Below are positions 40,701-47,934 of a DNA stretch of 64,000 nucleotides, in pieces. Positions within the stretch are counted from its first letter, which is position 1. Each line of letters begins with the position of its first letter. The DNA is from Alitta virens (lineage: Eukaryota > Annelida > Polychaeta > Phyllodocida > Nereididae), in assembly GCA_932294295.1 (NCBI GenBank), contig OW028573.1, positions 57,885,829 to 57,949,828 of the forward strand. Direction: 5' to 3'. A program made the position numbers and the translations under genes. Below the pieces are notes generated by a model. The model saw nothing but the letters and a program-made list of their open reading frames with translations. It did not search any database and had not been told where the DNA came from.

Positions 40701-43700
40701 ATCTTGTTATATTGATCAAAGCATGATGGCAACGGTCAGTGCATACAATGAGCCTACTGATGCTGCTGATCCTGAGAGCTGCTGCTGTGTGCCTATGGTA
40801 AAGGGAGAGATGCAGGTCCTTAGAATCATTCAATATACGGCATAAAGACTGGGGCCACCCAGACAGTGCAATGACTCTCTAAGGCACGACTATCATGTCC
40901 AACAACAAACCTTTTTCAATAGGGAAATTTGAAGATCCAATCACTTTGTGACGCCAATAACAAGGTTTAAACAAAGCCAGGATCTAAGCACTTCAAAACA
41001 TGCTAAGAGACCACCTTGCCAGCCATAAAATATAAAGCAATTTGTACTGGCCTGCAGGCCACCTTTTTGCCTTTTAACACAGTTGCAGCTCTCAAGCACA
41101 TTACGGAGCAAAAAGGTGTTCTCTTCAATGGAAAAGTGAAGCAAAAATTACTTTGGAGCAGTTACCATGGCTTCATAAAGATAAGCTACACGGCTTCATA
41201 AGCTCATAAAGATTAGATTATACAGGTTTATAATATGAGCTACAACGTTTTGCAATTTATATTGACAACTTATTGTAAGATAAATCTAGAGGCAGTTTCT
41301 AAATAAAATGCATTGAATCAGTTTAAATTTCCCCTTTAAATCCAATTAATGTATACATGCACATGCAATCATGCACACCTCATTTTGCCTGACCTGAATA
41401 AAACCGAACAAAGAAAACACCTTTTCATTTTAACACGACGTAAATCGAAAGTCAACACAATCGTAGGAGGCTATGTGCAAAACAGGACCATCTGCTTAAA
41501 CATACTTCTTTTTTTTTTGAAAATTTCCTCTCTTTTTAAGCCCAAAGTTAAATAGATGAGGCTTCCTTTGCCAGCTGGAGATGAGCATTTGGCCATGTTA
41601 ATGAGATGCATGAAATGTCATTGATATGTTTGCTGCGTTCGCTCCATGCATAATTAATGCCATTGATAGCACTTGTGAGCGTGATCTTCACAGCATGGTC
41701 AAGGATGATATCAAAACTATGGTCATGTCCAGTGTCATGAGCATGATATACAGGTGTACATGCACTATGTATGTGTGCATGAAACATTACATGTAAAATT
41801 GATTTGGTTCCTTACAATATCGGACCATCGGACACAATCAGATAATAGATGAACTAACCTATAAATTGATATCAGTTTTTAATAATATATGAACCTCAAC
41901 AATGAATTCTAAACGTCAATTTTTATTTCGGTAAACTAGTGACACAAATGATTTCGAGAGGTATAATTGACTGCCGAGTCAAGCATTAAATTGAAAGTGC
42001 AGTAATGCTTTATCCACTGCAAGCTTCTCTTCATCTCTTGATCATAACTTGTCAGGGCGATACAATGGGCAGTTTGCAGTATAAATGTTATTCCTTCAGA
42101 ACCTCCTAAGTGTAACAAGTTCTTTTACAGAATATTTCTAAAGCATGAAAGTCAAGGCCACATGACAAAGGCCCCAATGATGAACAGATCACTTGGATCC
42201 TGAGATCACAGGGGTAGACGTGGATCACACTTCACCATGTTTGTCCTAATTAAATACACAAATGTACCTAAGCCATTTAACCCCAAAATACCATGAATCA
42301 ATGGTAGCCACATATCTAGGCCTTATCACCTCTTAACAACCCCTCAACAGCCTATTAAACATTATCAACACTGATAACATGGTTGGAGGGGAGAGCCAGG
42401 TGGTATAGATCTGCACCGAAGGCAATAACTTCATCAGGTAAAAGAATAATGACAAAATAGCTAAAAATACGTCTAGGAATAATGTTACACCCCAAATTGC
42501 ACTTCCATTGGTACTTTCTTGTGAAATTGCTCTTTTAGTGTTTGCCTTTATCGTAAATTTTCTTGGCTTGTTGTAACGTGACATTATCATTGATATTACT
42601 GTGAATATATAATGAACCACGTAATGTATTAATTGATTAGCCATCACTGACCACAAGCACAGGAGTGCACGTGTACTCTACAATTTCCCTGCACTCGAAA
42701 ACCAGCCAACCGCAACGAGTCCTCAAATTCATCAAAAGAAAAACCGCTACATCTACTTGATATTTTCGAAGTACAATACTCTACATGATGCTGTTTACAG
42801 TACATTACCAAGCTACCATTGGCCAACAAAGGGATGTTGCAGGCCTTAATTGTATACAATACAAATGTAATGCACCAAGGGCCTGGGATCATAATTGTGG
42901 TTTGCGCTTGTATTGGCAATTCACAGCCCAGGGGAATTGAGGGCTTTTGGGTCAATATATATGCTTCATTAGGTCAACACACAAGACGAAGAAAGGACAT
43001 AATCATCTCTATCATGGCAATCCATGATGTTCTACTTGCCCTACAGACATTTACAACCATATGTGCATGCTGCAGGCAGTTCTGTGTGTATTATGAATAC
43101 CAGCTCTGTGCTCTAGAATACATACAGGCATTATATGTATCTAGAATAACAGGCAGTCAGTGTTTACTATGTTTTTACTGCGCTTTTGGAATGTAAACAC
43201 ATTAAAAAACACTAAGCCCTTTACGTGGGTTCAGTTCATATTGCATTTAATCTTTAGTGTAAATTCTAAAAGCTATTTTTGACAGTTCTAGATCGAACAA
43301 ATATTTGAGTCTTCACCAAATATATCCGTAAAAATATTCTGACATTCCATTCTCAAAAGAAGAAAAAAAAATCTGCAAATATATATATTGTGACAGGCTT
43401 GCTTTATGTGGAGAAACGTGAAACTTAACAAGCATTACGTAATATCAGTAGGGTGCACTAAAACGGTTAAGCTTTAAAAGACATATATATATCGTCTATG
43501 TTTACATCCAGTGAATTGTACCTATACAATAGGTAGCTTGTTGTCGAAGAAATCCCCCCCCCCCCCCAACAACTCTCTATCATGACCCCCAAGGGGCGAA
43601 GGGCCCGGCAGGTGTGTGCTATTTTGTCATTTCATGTGTTTACGTCCTATCCTGTCACATGAGCATTTCTGCGTGGGCTGGAAAAATGGCGCGAAACGAA

Positions 43701-44350
43701 AGCAGACGATTTCTCTTCCAACGTCACATATGGTTAAAATTACTGGTTGCGATGGAGAATTCGATGTTGGCAGAGATGCTAGTTCGTGTTTGTATAGGTG
43801 ACTATTGTACCGTGCATTGGCAAATTCGGGGGGGATGCTGTGCTGACCCCATCTGCTTGACTCATTCAGGAGGGCATTGGCTATGAGCTGTGCTATTCTT
43901 TGCTGCATGCGACTATGGCGACTGGCTGGCGCTGCAATCGAATCTAGCAAATGCACTTCAAAGACAGACCGTCTGCTTTACGTTTTCCCTCATTAATCAT
44001 TTAGCACAGGTGCAAAAATAGCGCTTATTAGTACAGCCACAGCAATAACGCTTGTTTGTAAATATGGCGTTAACCACTGGACAAACAGGAAAGGGGATTC
44101 TACAATAGATTGAGCTGCTATTATGGAGCTGCAGCCATGCCTTGTGGGAAGGGAGTGCAACACAGCTTTAAGCGCGGGAAACAAGAGCAGCCGAAATTAC
44201 GATCAATATGAAGGCCCAACGTGCAAGATGCACAGATTCCTTGACGTGACAACTGCACCGTTGTCTAGAGTCTACCTGTTGTCACAGGTATGCATTAAAA
44301 GTGGTTAGGTTGTGCAGGAAATAAAAACATCACATACCTTCTTCAGCCAT
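1..44350 (-). CDS. Large multi-exon gene: Lys/Glu/Ser repeat protein with C-terminal nucleoside-phosphorylase-like domain (whole gene, 3' end outside window)
   Basis: Sixteen coding exons join on the minus strand at 44338-44350, 14539-14682, 14341-14432, 14123-14228, 13639-13893, 13371-13511, 11247-11405, 5581-10779, 5356-5493, 3078-3212, 2439-2706, 1997-2209, 1721-1899, 1280-1423, 790-915 and 1-685. Each internal exon has a polypyrimidine-AG acceptor and a GT donor, and all phases agree, giving about 2,665 codons with no stop. In order the protein has an unrecognised region (residues ~1-303), a Lys/Glu/Ser repeat region (~304-2036), linkers, a possible winged-helix segment (~2170-2260) and a nucleoside-phosphorylase-like domain (~2375 to the window edge). 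No signal peptide or membrane segment is visible. The architecture suggests a large, heavily phosphorylated, disordered scaffold carrying an enzyme-like nucleoside-binding domain, but that role is inferred. The first exon is the least certain part. Exon order and phases are seen directly; transcription is not. Confidence 0.8.
790..915 (-). CDS. Exon 15: nucleoside-phosphorylase-like domain, middle
   Basis: This is 126 bases between an AAAG acceptor and GTATGC, phase 1 both sides. It encodes Thr-Val-Tyr-Thr-Ile-Gly-Gln-Ile-Gly-Pro-His-Lys-Val-Val, then Gly-His-Gly-Glu-Asn-Ala. This is the second strand and following loop seen in eukaryotic proteins with a PNP/UDP-phosphorylase-type domain. Confidence 0.8.
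1280..1423 (-). CDS. Exon 14: start of nucleoside-phosphorylase-like domain
   Basis: This is 144 bases between TTGCAG and GTGAGG, phase 1 both sides. It encodes Pro-Arg-Val-Ala-Ile-Val-Thr-Leu-Leu-Phe-Ser-Glu-Lys-Leu-Ala-Val, the usual first beta strand and helix of a nucleoside phosphorylase/nucleosidase domain ('IvTal..E..av'), and runs on to Tyr-Lys-Thr-Glu-Gly. Confidence 0.8.
1721..1899 (-). CDS. Exon 13 of the large gene
   Basis: This is 179 bases with acceptor CACTGCAG, phase 2 in and phase 1 out. I chose the GTTAGT donor at 1720 because it is the only nearby one before a stop that gives the phase required by exon 14. It encodes a Glu/Thr/Val-rich helix-like stretch, then a basic Lys-Pro-Lys-Val-Lys-Pro-Lys-Lys-Arg-Arg patch that could be a nuclear localisation signal. 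Confidence 0.65.
1997..2209 (-). CDS. Exon 12: second half of possible winged-helix region and acidic tail
   Basis: This is 213 bases between TTTTTAG and GTTTGT, phase 2 on both sides. It encodes Leu-Val-Gly-Met-Met-Leu-Gly-Glu-Leu-Arg-Glu-Lys-Gly-Leu, a Lys-Trp-Ala-Arg-Val strand, then Pro/Glu/Asp runs. Its helix, turn and Trp-containing strand complete the winged-helix-like pattern begun in exon 11. Confidence 0.75.
2439..2706 (-). CDS. Exon 11: linker and first half of possible winged-helix region
   Basis: This is 268 bases between TTTCAG and GTGAGT, phase 1 in and phase 2 out. The first half is Pro/Ser/Glu-rich. The second half, Lys-Ile-Ile-Trp-Val-Ala-Arg-Lys-Ala-Lys-Ile-Leu-Gln-Leu-Leu-Glu-Asp-Ala-Phe-Pro, looks like a folded helical unit. 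The helix-strand pattern shared with exon 12 resembles a winged-helix fold, but that is only a reading of the pattern. Confidence 0.75.
3078..3212 (-). CDS. Exon 10 of the large gene
   Basis: This is 135 bases, acceptor ATTTGCAG and donor GTACGA, phase 1 both sides. It encodes Gly-Glu-Leu-Ser-Ile-Gly-Ala-Asp-Gly-Gln-Val-Tyr, followed by a Thr-rich basic motif like that of exon 5. It is the shared acceptor for exon 9 and for the alternative start exon. An alternative donor three bases upstream or so is possible. Confidence 0.7.
3754..4024 (-). CDS. Alternative first exon of the large gene (short isoform start)
   Basis: An ATG at 4024-4022 opens 90 codons plus one base, ending at a GTATTT donor at 3753. 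The exon ends in phase 1, the phase needed by the exon at 3078-3212, giving Lys-Thr-Gly-Glu-Leu-Ser-Ile-Gly. No acceptor is needed if transcription starts in the intron. The product would start Met-Glu-Ser-Leu-Gly-Cys-Cys and then be Ala/Glu/Thr-rich and acidic. The two early Cys could be acylated, which is speculation. This isoform would skip the whole Ser/Lys repeat region and keep the C-terminal enzyme-like domain. Confidence 0.55.
4025..5355. other. Intron 9, with possible internal promoter beside 4,025
   Basis: This AT-rich intron lies between exon 9 and the alternative start exon. The part next to 4,025-4,200 must hold the promoter if the alternative start is real. It contains a TGACGTG half CRE-like site at about 4,119 and no clear TATA box. 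I see no other coding sequence. Confidence 0.35.
5356..5493 (-). CDS. Exon 9 of the large gene
   Basis: This is 138 bases between TTCTGCAG and GTATGG, phase 1 on both sides. It encodes Val-Val-Val-Glu-Thr then Gln-Tyr-Val-Val-Ser-Gly-Asp-Pro-Glu-Leu-Val-Glu-Arg-Tyr, a clear copy of the Val-Ser-Ser-Gly motif repeated in exon 8. The motif therefore also exists as a separate exon module. Confidence 0.8.
5581..10779 (-). CDS. Exon 8: giant 5.2 kb exon encoding Lys/Glu/Ser repeat region
   Basis: This single 5,199-base open exon (1,733 codons, phase 1 both sides) has acceptor CTGTTTCAG and donor GTACGT. It is built from about twelve cassettes. Each has a Phe-Gly-Phe/Leu-Phe-Gly lead, a basic core Gly-Arg-Lys-Arg-Ser-Asp-Ser-Thr, a Ser run of roughly 5-28, an acidic clamp such as Glu-Asp-Asp-Asp-Pro, and 30-80 residues of Lys-Glu-Lys-Lys. 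Between cassettes a Val-Ser-Ser-Gly-X-Asp-Val-X-Arg-Glu-Tyr motif recurs. Arg-X-X-Ser sites and Ser runs before acidic residues suit basophilic kinases and CK2; this is inferred from composition, as in Nopp140-type proteins, with no homology claimed. Lys/Glu tracts may form charged single helices. The frame runs 53 codons upstream of 10618 to the acceptor. Confidence 0.88.
10834..11026 (+). mobile_element. tRNA-derived SINE with 12 bp target-site duplication
   Basis: The element begins with a tRNA-like head: an A-box-like TAGCTAAGTGGTAGCGTG at ~10854 and a perfect B box GGTTCGATTCC at ~10898. A non-tRNA body ends near CCCTAATCCACCCATCC. It is flanked by direct repeats TCATAACAAAGT at 10822-10833 and 11027-11038, the mark of LINE-assisted insertion. 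The cloverleaf is degenerate: the anticodon stem has at most three pairs. This is therefore a SINE and not a working tRNA. It sits in the intron between exons 7 and 8, opposite in sense to the host gene. Confidence 0.85.
11247..11405 (-). CDS. Exon 7 of the large gene
   Basis: This is 159 bases between ATTGCAG and GTAAGC, phase 1 on both sides. The start, Ser-Thr-Val-Asp-Gly-Pro-Gln-Leu-Leu-Lys-Glu, looks like a diverged copy of the Val-Ser-Ser-Gly-Pro-Glu-Leu-Val-Arg-Glu motif found repeatedly in the next exon. It ends in a Ser/Asp/Glu-rich patch. Confidence 0.8.
11406..13370. other. Intron 6
   Basis: A 1,965 bp AT-rich intron between exons 6 and 7. I see no coding exon and no recognisable mobile element in it. 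Confidence 0.6.
13371..13511 (-). CDS. Exon 6 of the large gene
   Basis: This is 141 bases between GTTGCAG and a GTAAGC donor, phase 1 on both sides. It encodes an acidic segment with Arg-Arg-Ser-Tyr-Arg-Arg-Asp-Pro, then a run of Glu/Asp and Val/Ile. It looks like a linker of probably disordered sequence. Confidence 0.8.
13639..13893 (-). CDS. Exon 5 of the large gene
   Basis: This is 255 bases between TTTACAG and GTAAGTG, phase 1 on both sides. It encodes Ser-Val-Phe-Tyr-Val-Lys-Lys then an acidic/basic stretch and a Thr-rich basic motif, Ile-Thr-Arg-Val-Ile-Thr-Thr-Thr-Tyr-Val-Lys-Arg-Val. A similar Val-Thr-Val-Lys-Thr-Thr-Thr-Val-Arg-Arg motif occurs in the exon at 3078-3212, so the two may be related modules. 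Confidence 0.8.
14123..14228 (-). CDS. Exon 4 of the large gene
   Basis: This is 106 bases between an ATATAG acceptor and a GTACTTT donor, phase 0 in and phase 1 out. It contains Arg-Phe-Trp-Phe-Lys-Lys-Gly and a Tyr-Met-Glu-Leu-Leu-Leu helix-like stretch. With exons 2-3 and 5 it forms the only N-terminal part of ordinary, non-repetitive composition, so this is where a folded domain would be. Confidence 0.75.
14341..14432 (-). CDS. Exon 3 of the large gene
   Basis: This is 92 bases between TTTCAG and GTAACAG, phase 1 in and phase 0 out. It encodes ~31 residues starting Glu-Tyr-Pro-Asp-Thr-Gly-Ile-Pro-His-Glu. There are no stops in frame and both neighbours join cleanly. The domain is not recognised. 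Confidence 0.75.
14539..14682 (-). CDS. Exon 2 of the large gene
   Basis: Acceptor TTTTCAG and donor GTACTTA bound 144 bases, phase 1 in and phase 1 out. It encodes residues ~5-52, a basic/acidic globular-looking stretch including Ser-Val-His-Tyr-Ile-Ala-Ser-Gly-Pro-Tyr. That stretch loosely resembles the Val-Ser-Ser-Gly motif that recurs downstream. I do not recognise a named domain. Confidence 0.75.
15538..15577 (+). repeat. Perfect 20 bp tandem duplication
   Basis: The 20-mer AAATGTACAGGGTGATGGGC occurs twice head to tail without a mismatch, so the duplication is recent. Confidence 0.9.
18590..18656 (+). repeat. (TATC)n microsatellite
   Basis: Runs of ATCT tetramers, broken near 18607, then diverging into TCTG/TCTT units. 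Confidence 0.85.
23223..23297 (+). repeat. Imperfect tandem duplication
   Basis: Two adjacent copies of TA(TA/GA)GAAGTCT(A/G)GTCAGGCAATGAC followed by a shared CAGGCATCAT. The second copy carries a ~9 bp insertion (CATGGTGA). Confidence 0.75.
25612..25863 (+). repeat. (TAG)n microsatellite
   Basis: About 180 bases of nearly pure TAG/GTA triplets at 25686-25863, with a short TAG run at 25612-25628 on the other side of the SINE fragment. Interruptions are mostly single changes (CAG, AAT). The poly-Leu and poly-Thr open frames across it are artefacts of the repeat. Confidence 0.9.
25630..25690 (-). mobile_element. SINE 3' fragment, inverted, inside a TAG array
   Basis: Read on the minus strand this matches the 3' body of the SINE at 10834-11026: the blocks CAGGTGCAGAAATACAGGACG and AAAGCCCTAATCCACC are both present. 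The tRNA-like head is missing. TAG triplet repeats flank both sides. Confidence 0.75.
30336..30355 (+). mobile_element. Isolated 20 bp match to the terminal repeat of the 46.5 kb element
   Basis: CCATGGAGACAAGAGTAGAC is identical to the left terminus of the element at 46515-47852. No matching inverted end is seen nearby, so this is a solo or decayed end at most. Confidence 0.45.
40024..40062 (+). repeat. (GAAA)n-type purine microsatellite
   Basis: An uninterrupted AG-only stretch, except for one C, of GAGAGAAA/GAAAGAAA units. Confidence 0.85.
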
Positions 44351-44950
44351 GCTGATGCCAATGCCAGCAAGAAAGCCGGGTGGTTAAAGATGAAGCTTGC
44401 CGTACGTTGATCTGGGTTCGGTTAATCCTCAATATTACATAGACACCCTAAAGTATAAGAGGGAGTTCTCCTTGGAGCAGCCAGTCTGCCAGCGCTGCTG
44501 TGTCCAGCGGAGGAAGGGCAATCCAAGCCTAGACCTCCTGGGTGACTGACTAGCGACCGGCCCGTCACAATCCTCAAGCACAGTCGGCCCAGATTGTAAA
44601 CACGGACCGTCGTCACTGCAAGGGTGGCGCCACCTGTAGCAGAACAAGGGGAAGCCCTCCAATACACCTGAGCAGACGAGAGCTTCACTCAGCACGAAAA
44701 TTGTTCCTCCAACGATGACGCCAAAAAAAAAGGAAAAGCTGAAATAACAGGCGATGACTTCCGCATCAAATCGAAGTCCTGTGCAACGAAATATATCTGC
44801 AGTTGTGATCTGCAGCTGTGCCCTGCAACCCCTGGATCGGCCGTCCTCCGAACCTCCCTTTAAATACCGGCGCCTCCCACCAGCAACACCACGCCGGCAA
44901 ACCACGATAATATATAGAATGACACATTCACTTTGACCCATTGACATCAT
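43600..44950 (-). promoter_or_regulatory. CpG-richer promoter region of the large gene
   Basis: CG dinucleotides are much denser here than in the surrounding 30 kb. On the minus strand GGTATTTAAAGGG at about 44855-44867 is a possible TATA-like box, which would put a start near 44.83 kb and a 5' untranslated stretch before the ATG at 44350. An E2F-like TTTCGCGCC fused to a YY1-like GCCAT is at 43686-43698, with further ATGGCG words at ~43914 and ~44064. Upstream ATGs exist in the proposed leader. The start site is inferred. Confidence 0.45.
44338..44350 (-). CDS. Putative first coding exon (Met-Ala-Glu-Glu)
   Basis: The minus strand has an ATG at 44350-44348 with A at -3 and G at +4, a good Kozak context. 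Thirteen coding bases are followed by a consensus donor, GTATGTG. The exon ends in phase 1, exactly what the exon at 14682 needs, and the join reads Met-Ala-Glu-Glu-Glu-Ile-Val. It lies in the only CpG-rich stretch upstream of the gene. The intron would be about 29.7 kb. I may have missed other exons in between, or a different start may be used. Confidence 0.5.
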
Positions 44951-45940
44951 ATAGGTGCACTTTCATGGTAGATATGATGGATGAAACATGATATGTACAG
45001 GATTTATATATGGGCAATATACGTACACAGATCAAATTGCAAATGTACAAGGAAAATATGAGATTGTTGAAACGCCACACCCTCTCTATTATCTTAAACA
45101 ATTTCCAGAATTCAAGACAACAATTTAGCCTGAATATTTTAGATTCTGTTTGCTGAAACTTCAAGTTATTGAATGATTTATAGAAACAGCAGGCCATGTT
45201 ACTGCTCATTTAGGCCAACACATTTCTTAACATCTGTTTAATGAAGTTTTAAGTTGAAAAACGCCATTAATAACGCAGTATATAGTACTAAACTGCTGAC
45301 TCTGCTTATTTTTAACTCAACCAACCCCACCTTATTACTCACTAGGCCTCAAACAACCAGGCTATTTTTTCTTTAGCCAGCCAGCATCATTGTTTTTTCA
45401 ACGCCTACTTTGAAGCTTTCAATTGTGCGTGGGATGTGCCCCCTCCCCTTTTTTCACACCGGGTGCATGCCAATGCACCGGGTCACCGGAGCAGGTCACC
45501 ACTATAAGACCCTACCCCTGGCCCCTATCCCTATATAATATACTTAGCTTTTACCCCCTTTCACGTGATGCCTCATGGTCACCGTATAATATCTTTTATC
45601 GACATGTGAGTAACTCTCGATCTAAAAATGTAAGGCTGTTCTTTTTAATTAAAAACTTGTATTAGTTATAGCGCCCATATAAATCTCAAAGCGGATAGAG
45701 AAGCTAACTTCAGGATGCCATGCTTATTGCTAAGTTATTGGGCCATGTTGGCTGTCTTCAAGAAGTAGAGCACATGTTAGTTGCAAAAACCTCTGCTAGG
45801 AGTGCTCCAGTGTGGGGAGCGAGACCGACGCCACCTGGTTGATAATTGGTCATATGCCAGCTTTCGGGACAATGTATGTAATACGTAATTATGTAATTAT
45901 TTACAGAATACTTAACTGACCTTAAAGAATCTCAAACATC
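44951..45940. other. Intergenic stretch
   Basis: AT-rich sequence between the promoter region and the LINE relic. A pyrimidine-rich patch with a CACCGGGTGCATGCC word lies at about 45437-45500. I see no gene. Confidence 0.5.
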
Positions 45941-45945
45941 ATAAT

Positions 45946-46507
45946 ATGGTCCTTGTAGGTGATGAGATCATGACTTATCTACTGTATATAGATGATTTGG
46001 ACTTCGAGAAACTAATTGATGGGCTGTATGAATATAGTAAAAAGTGGCAACTAATATATAGTCAGTTATCTAATATTATATTTGACACTGTCCCCATTAA
46101 AAGAATAAAAATCATTATTATTATAAATGTACATTCTGGAACTGGACGTCTCCTGAGATTGATATCAAGTTCATGGATTTTAGGCACACAGCAGCAGCAT
46201 GTAATGTCAGATCGGACATGAGAAGGGTTTCATTGTGGCTAAAATATATAATATGGTATAATATATTATCTCTGGTCAGATAAAATCTAAGATGCCCATC
46301 CTGTATTATCCCACTAGTTGTTATTCACGTTTTATATTATCCTAATATTAATATTGTGATGATATGATTCATATTTAAAAAAAAAAAACCTAATAAACAG
46401 GACAGTGATATTGATTGGTGTTGCGTTATATTTATATATTGATGTTGATTATATTTTTACTGCTTGTTTCTTCTTTTCCTTGAATTTAAACTCTGATTTC
46501 GGTTGTT
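45946..46507 (+). mobile_element. LINE relic: reverse-transcriptase fragment and 3' part
   Basis: The open frame at 45946-46221 contains Met-Val-Leu-Val-Gly-Asp-Glu and Leu-Ile-Asp-Gly-Leu-Tyr-Glu-Tyr-Ser-Lys-Lys-Trp-Gln-Leu. The latter is the block that follows the catalytic Asp-Asp in non-LTR retrotransposon reverse transcriptases. The frame then decays. Its 3' continuation is at 47853-47934, after the inserted DNA element, and ends in a TTCATTCATTCA tail typical of CR1/L2-like LINEs. It is heavily truncated and broken. Confidence 0.6.
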
Positions 46508-46514
46508 GTTGTAC

Positions 46515-47852
46515 CATGGAGACAAGAGTAGACAAGAGTAGACAAGAGTAGAAGGAGTGGAAACCCGGCACGTTCAAAGGTTCAGTCAGTGTCTCAGATG
46601 AGTTTTGAAAGATCTGTGAAATTTCACGTTATCTTGTTTATCACCCCTTTTATTACAAATCACCCCCTAAATGACCGTCGCATACCTCACTGTGGCACTG
46701 AGACGGTCATTATACATCCTTGTTGCAGTGACCTTGTTGTGAAAAACCCCTTTTCTTTCATGTAATCATAGAGTTTGCTGTATTACGTATCAAAAGATTT
46801 AATTCATATACACTTATATTTCAATAATATTTACAGTAAACCTGTTAAAGGCTTTGTTATATGACTAAAAACTTTACAAATTTAAATGGTCAAGATCTAA
46901 TAATAATTGTGCATTATTATACATCAACTCCAATGAAATACCTTATGAATTATGCATCTATTTATTAATGATGTTTAGACCTAAAAGTTAATATTAATTT
47001 TGGTATTATAAAAATTAACATAACATGCTTTACTATTCATATATATATACTTTGAAAATATATCAAAATGAGGCCTTTCTCTTTTCTATAATATTACATG
47101 CATTGAGTCAGTAATTTCATTAAAAGTTGTTTTTTATTTTCTGTGATTTGCATATATATACATAATTTTTACACCATTTGCTAAAATTGAGAGTTAAATT
47201 ATGTCATTTTCACTTCTAAATGCCTTGAAAACTTGAAAAAGTCTTATGCATTCTTGTGCCATTACCATTGATATAGGGGCGTCAGTTTTCATTAAAAACA
47301 ACAAATTTCGCACCATTTCGCACTTATGAGTTATATGTTGTTTGGATTGTTGTTGTTTTATCTTTTCAACTATCCATAGGCCAGCTTCGCCAGAGTCGTC
47401 CCATAGAAGTTATGAGAATGTAAACAACAACTGTTTTTGCTTACTGAAATGCGACTTTTTAGCTAAATAATTGTGTAACTTGGCATAGAATTGTCATTTT
47501 TTCACGGGAAAAATGCTAAAATAATCCTCAAATGGAGAGGAATTTAACTAAAAGATTCAACATTAGGAAGAAATAGTTGTTTATATTTTGATGCATGGCA
47601 TGGAGAGGGGGTGTTCTAGCAGAAATCAAAGAGAGGCCAGGGAACCCCTTTCCCTCTCCGAGACACTGATTGGATGAAAGACATGCCGCCAACTATAAAA
47701 CTGCCAATTAAAGTGGGGGGTAAAACCGCCAAAATTGAAGTAACATAGGAAATCCAATTCTATTCTAGGGGAGTTAATAAGCAGAAAGCCATAAAATTAG
47801 CAATGGGGTGTGACGAAAAAGAGTTTCCACTCCTTCTACTCTTGTCTCCATG
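46515..47852. mobile_element. 1.34 kb non-autonomous DNA transposon with terminal inverted repeats
   Basis: The left end CATGGAGACAAGAGTAG and the right end (CTACTCTTGTCTCCATG on the plus strand) are inverted copies. Similarity continues through GAAGGAGTGGAAAC. The left end carries two extra copies of a 10 bp unit, AGACAAGAGT. A 7 bp direct repeat, GTTGTAC, flanks the element at 46508-46514 and 47853-47859. The interior is AT-rich with no significant open frame, so the element would need a transposase from elsewhere. A 7-8 bp duplication would suit hAT or a related group, but the terminal sequence is not one I can assign. Confidence 0.8.
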
Positions 47853-47934
47853 GTTGTACCTAGATTGTTTTTTGTACATATAGGTCTTTTGTGACCTCAA
47901 CATGTCGATAAAATTCATTCATTCATTCAACCGA
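47853..47934 (+). mobile_element. LINE 3' tail, continuation after the inserted element
   Basis: GTTGTACCTAGATTG continues the sequence interrupted at 46514. It runs through TTTGTACATATAGGTC and GTCGATAAAATTCATTCATT to a tandem ATTC tail. Such tails mark the 3' end of several invertebrate LINE families. Confidence 0.6.

Larger units (their letters stand above)
14683..44337. other. Giant first intron (~29.7 kb), no gene recognised
   Basis: The interval holds only short open frames, on both strands, with no recognisable domains. Separate entries give its tandem duplications, TATC and TAG microsatellites, a SINE fragment, a GAAA run and a lone transposon end. Most of the remainder is AT-rich sequence in which I see nothing definite. 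A first intron this long often holds enhancers, but I cannot point to one from sequence alone. If the first exon is elsewhere, this would be upstream intergenic DNA instead. Confidence 0.45.

Noticed and set aside
42644..43196. Overlapping 103- and 125-codon frames on opposite strands
   Set aside because: No similarity to a known family that I can see; overlapping frames in both strands argue for chance.
44422..44950. Minus-strand open frames of 88 and 171 codons upstream of the first exon
   Set aside because: Arg/Gly/Ser-rich, overlapping each other in different frames and typical of a CpG-rich leader or promoter. No domain is visible.
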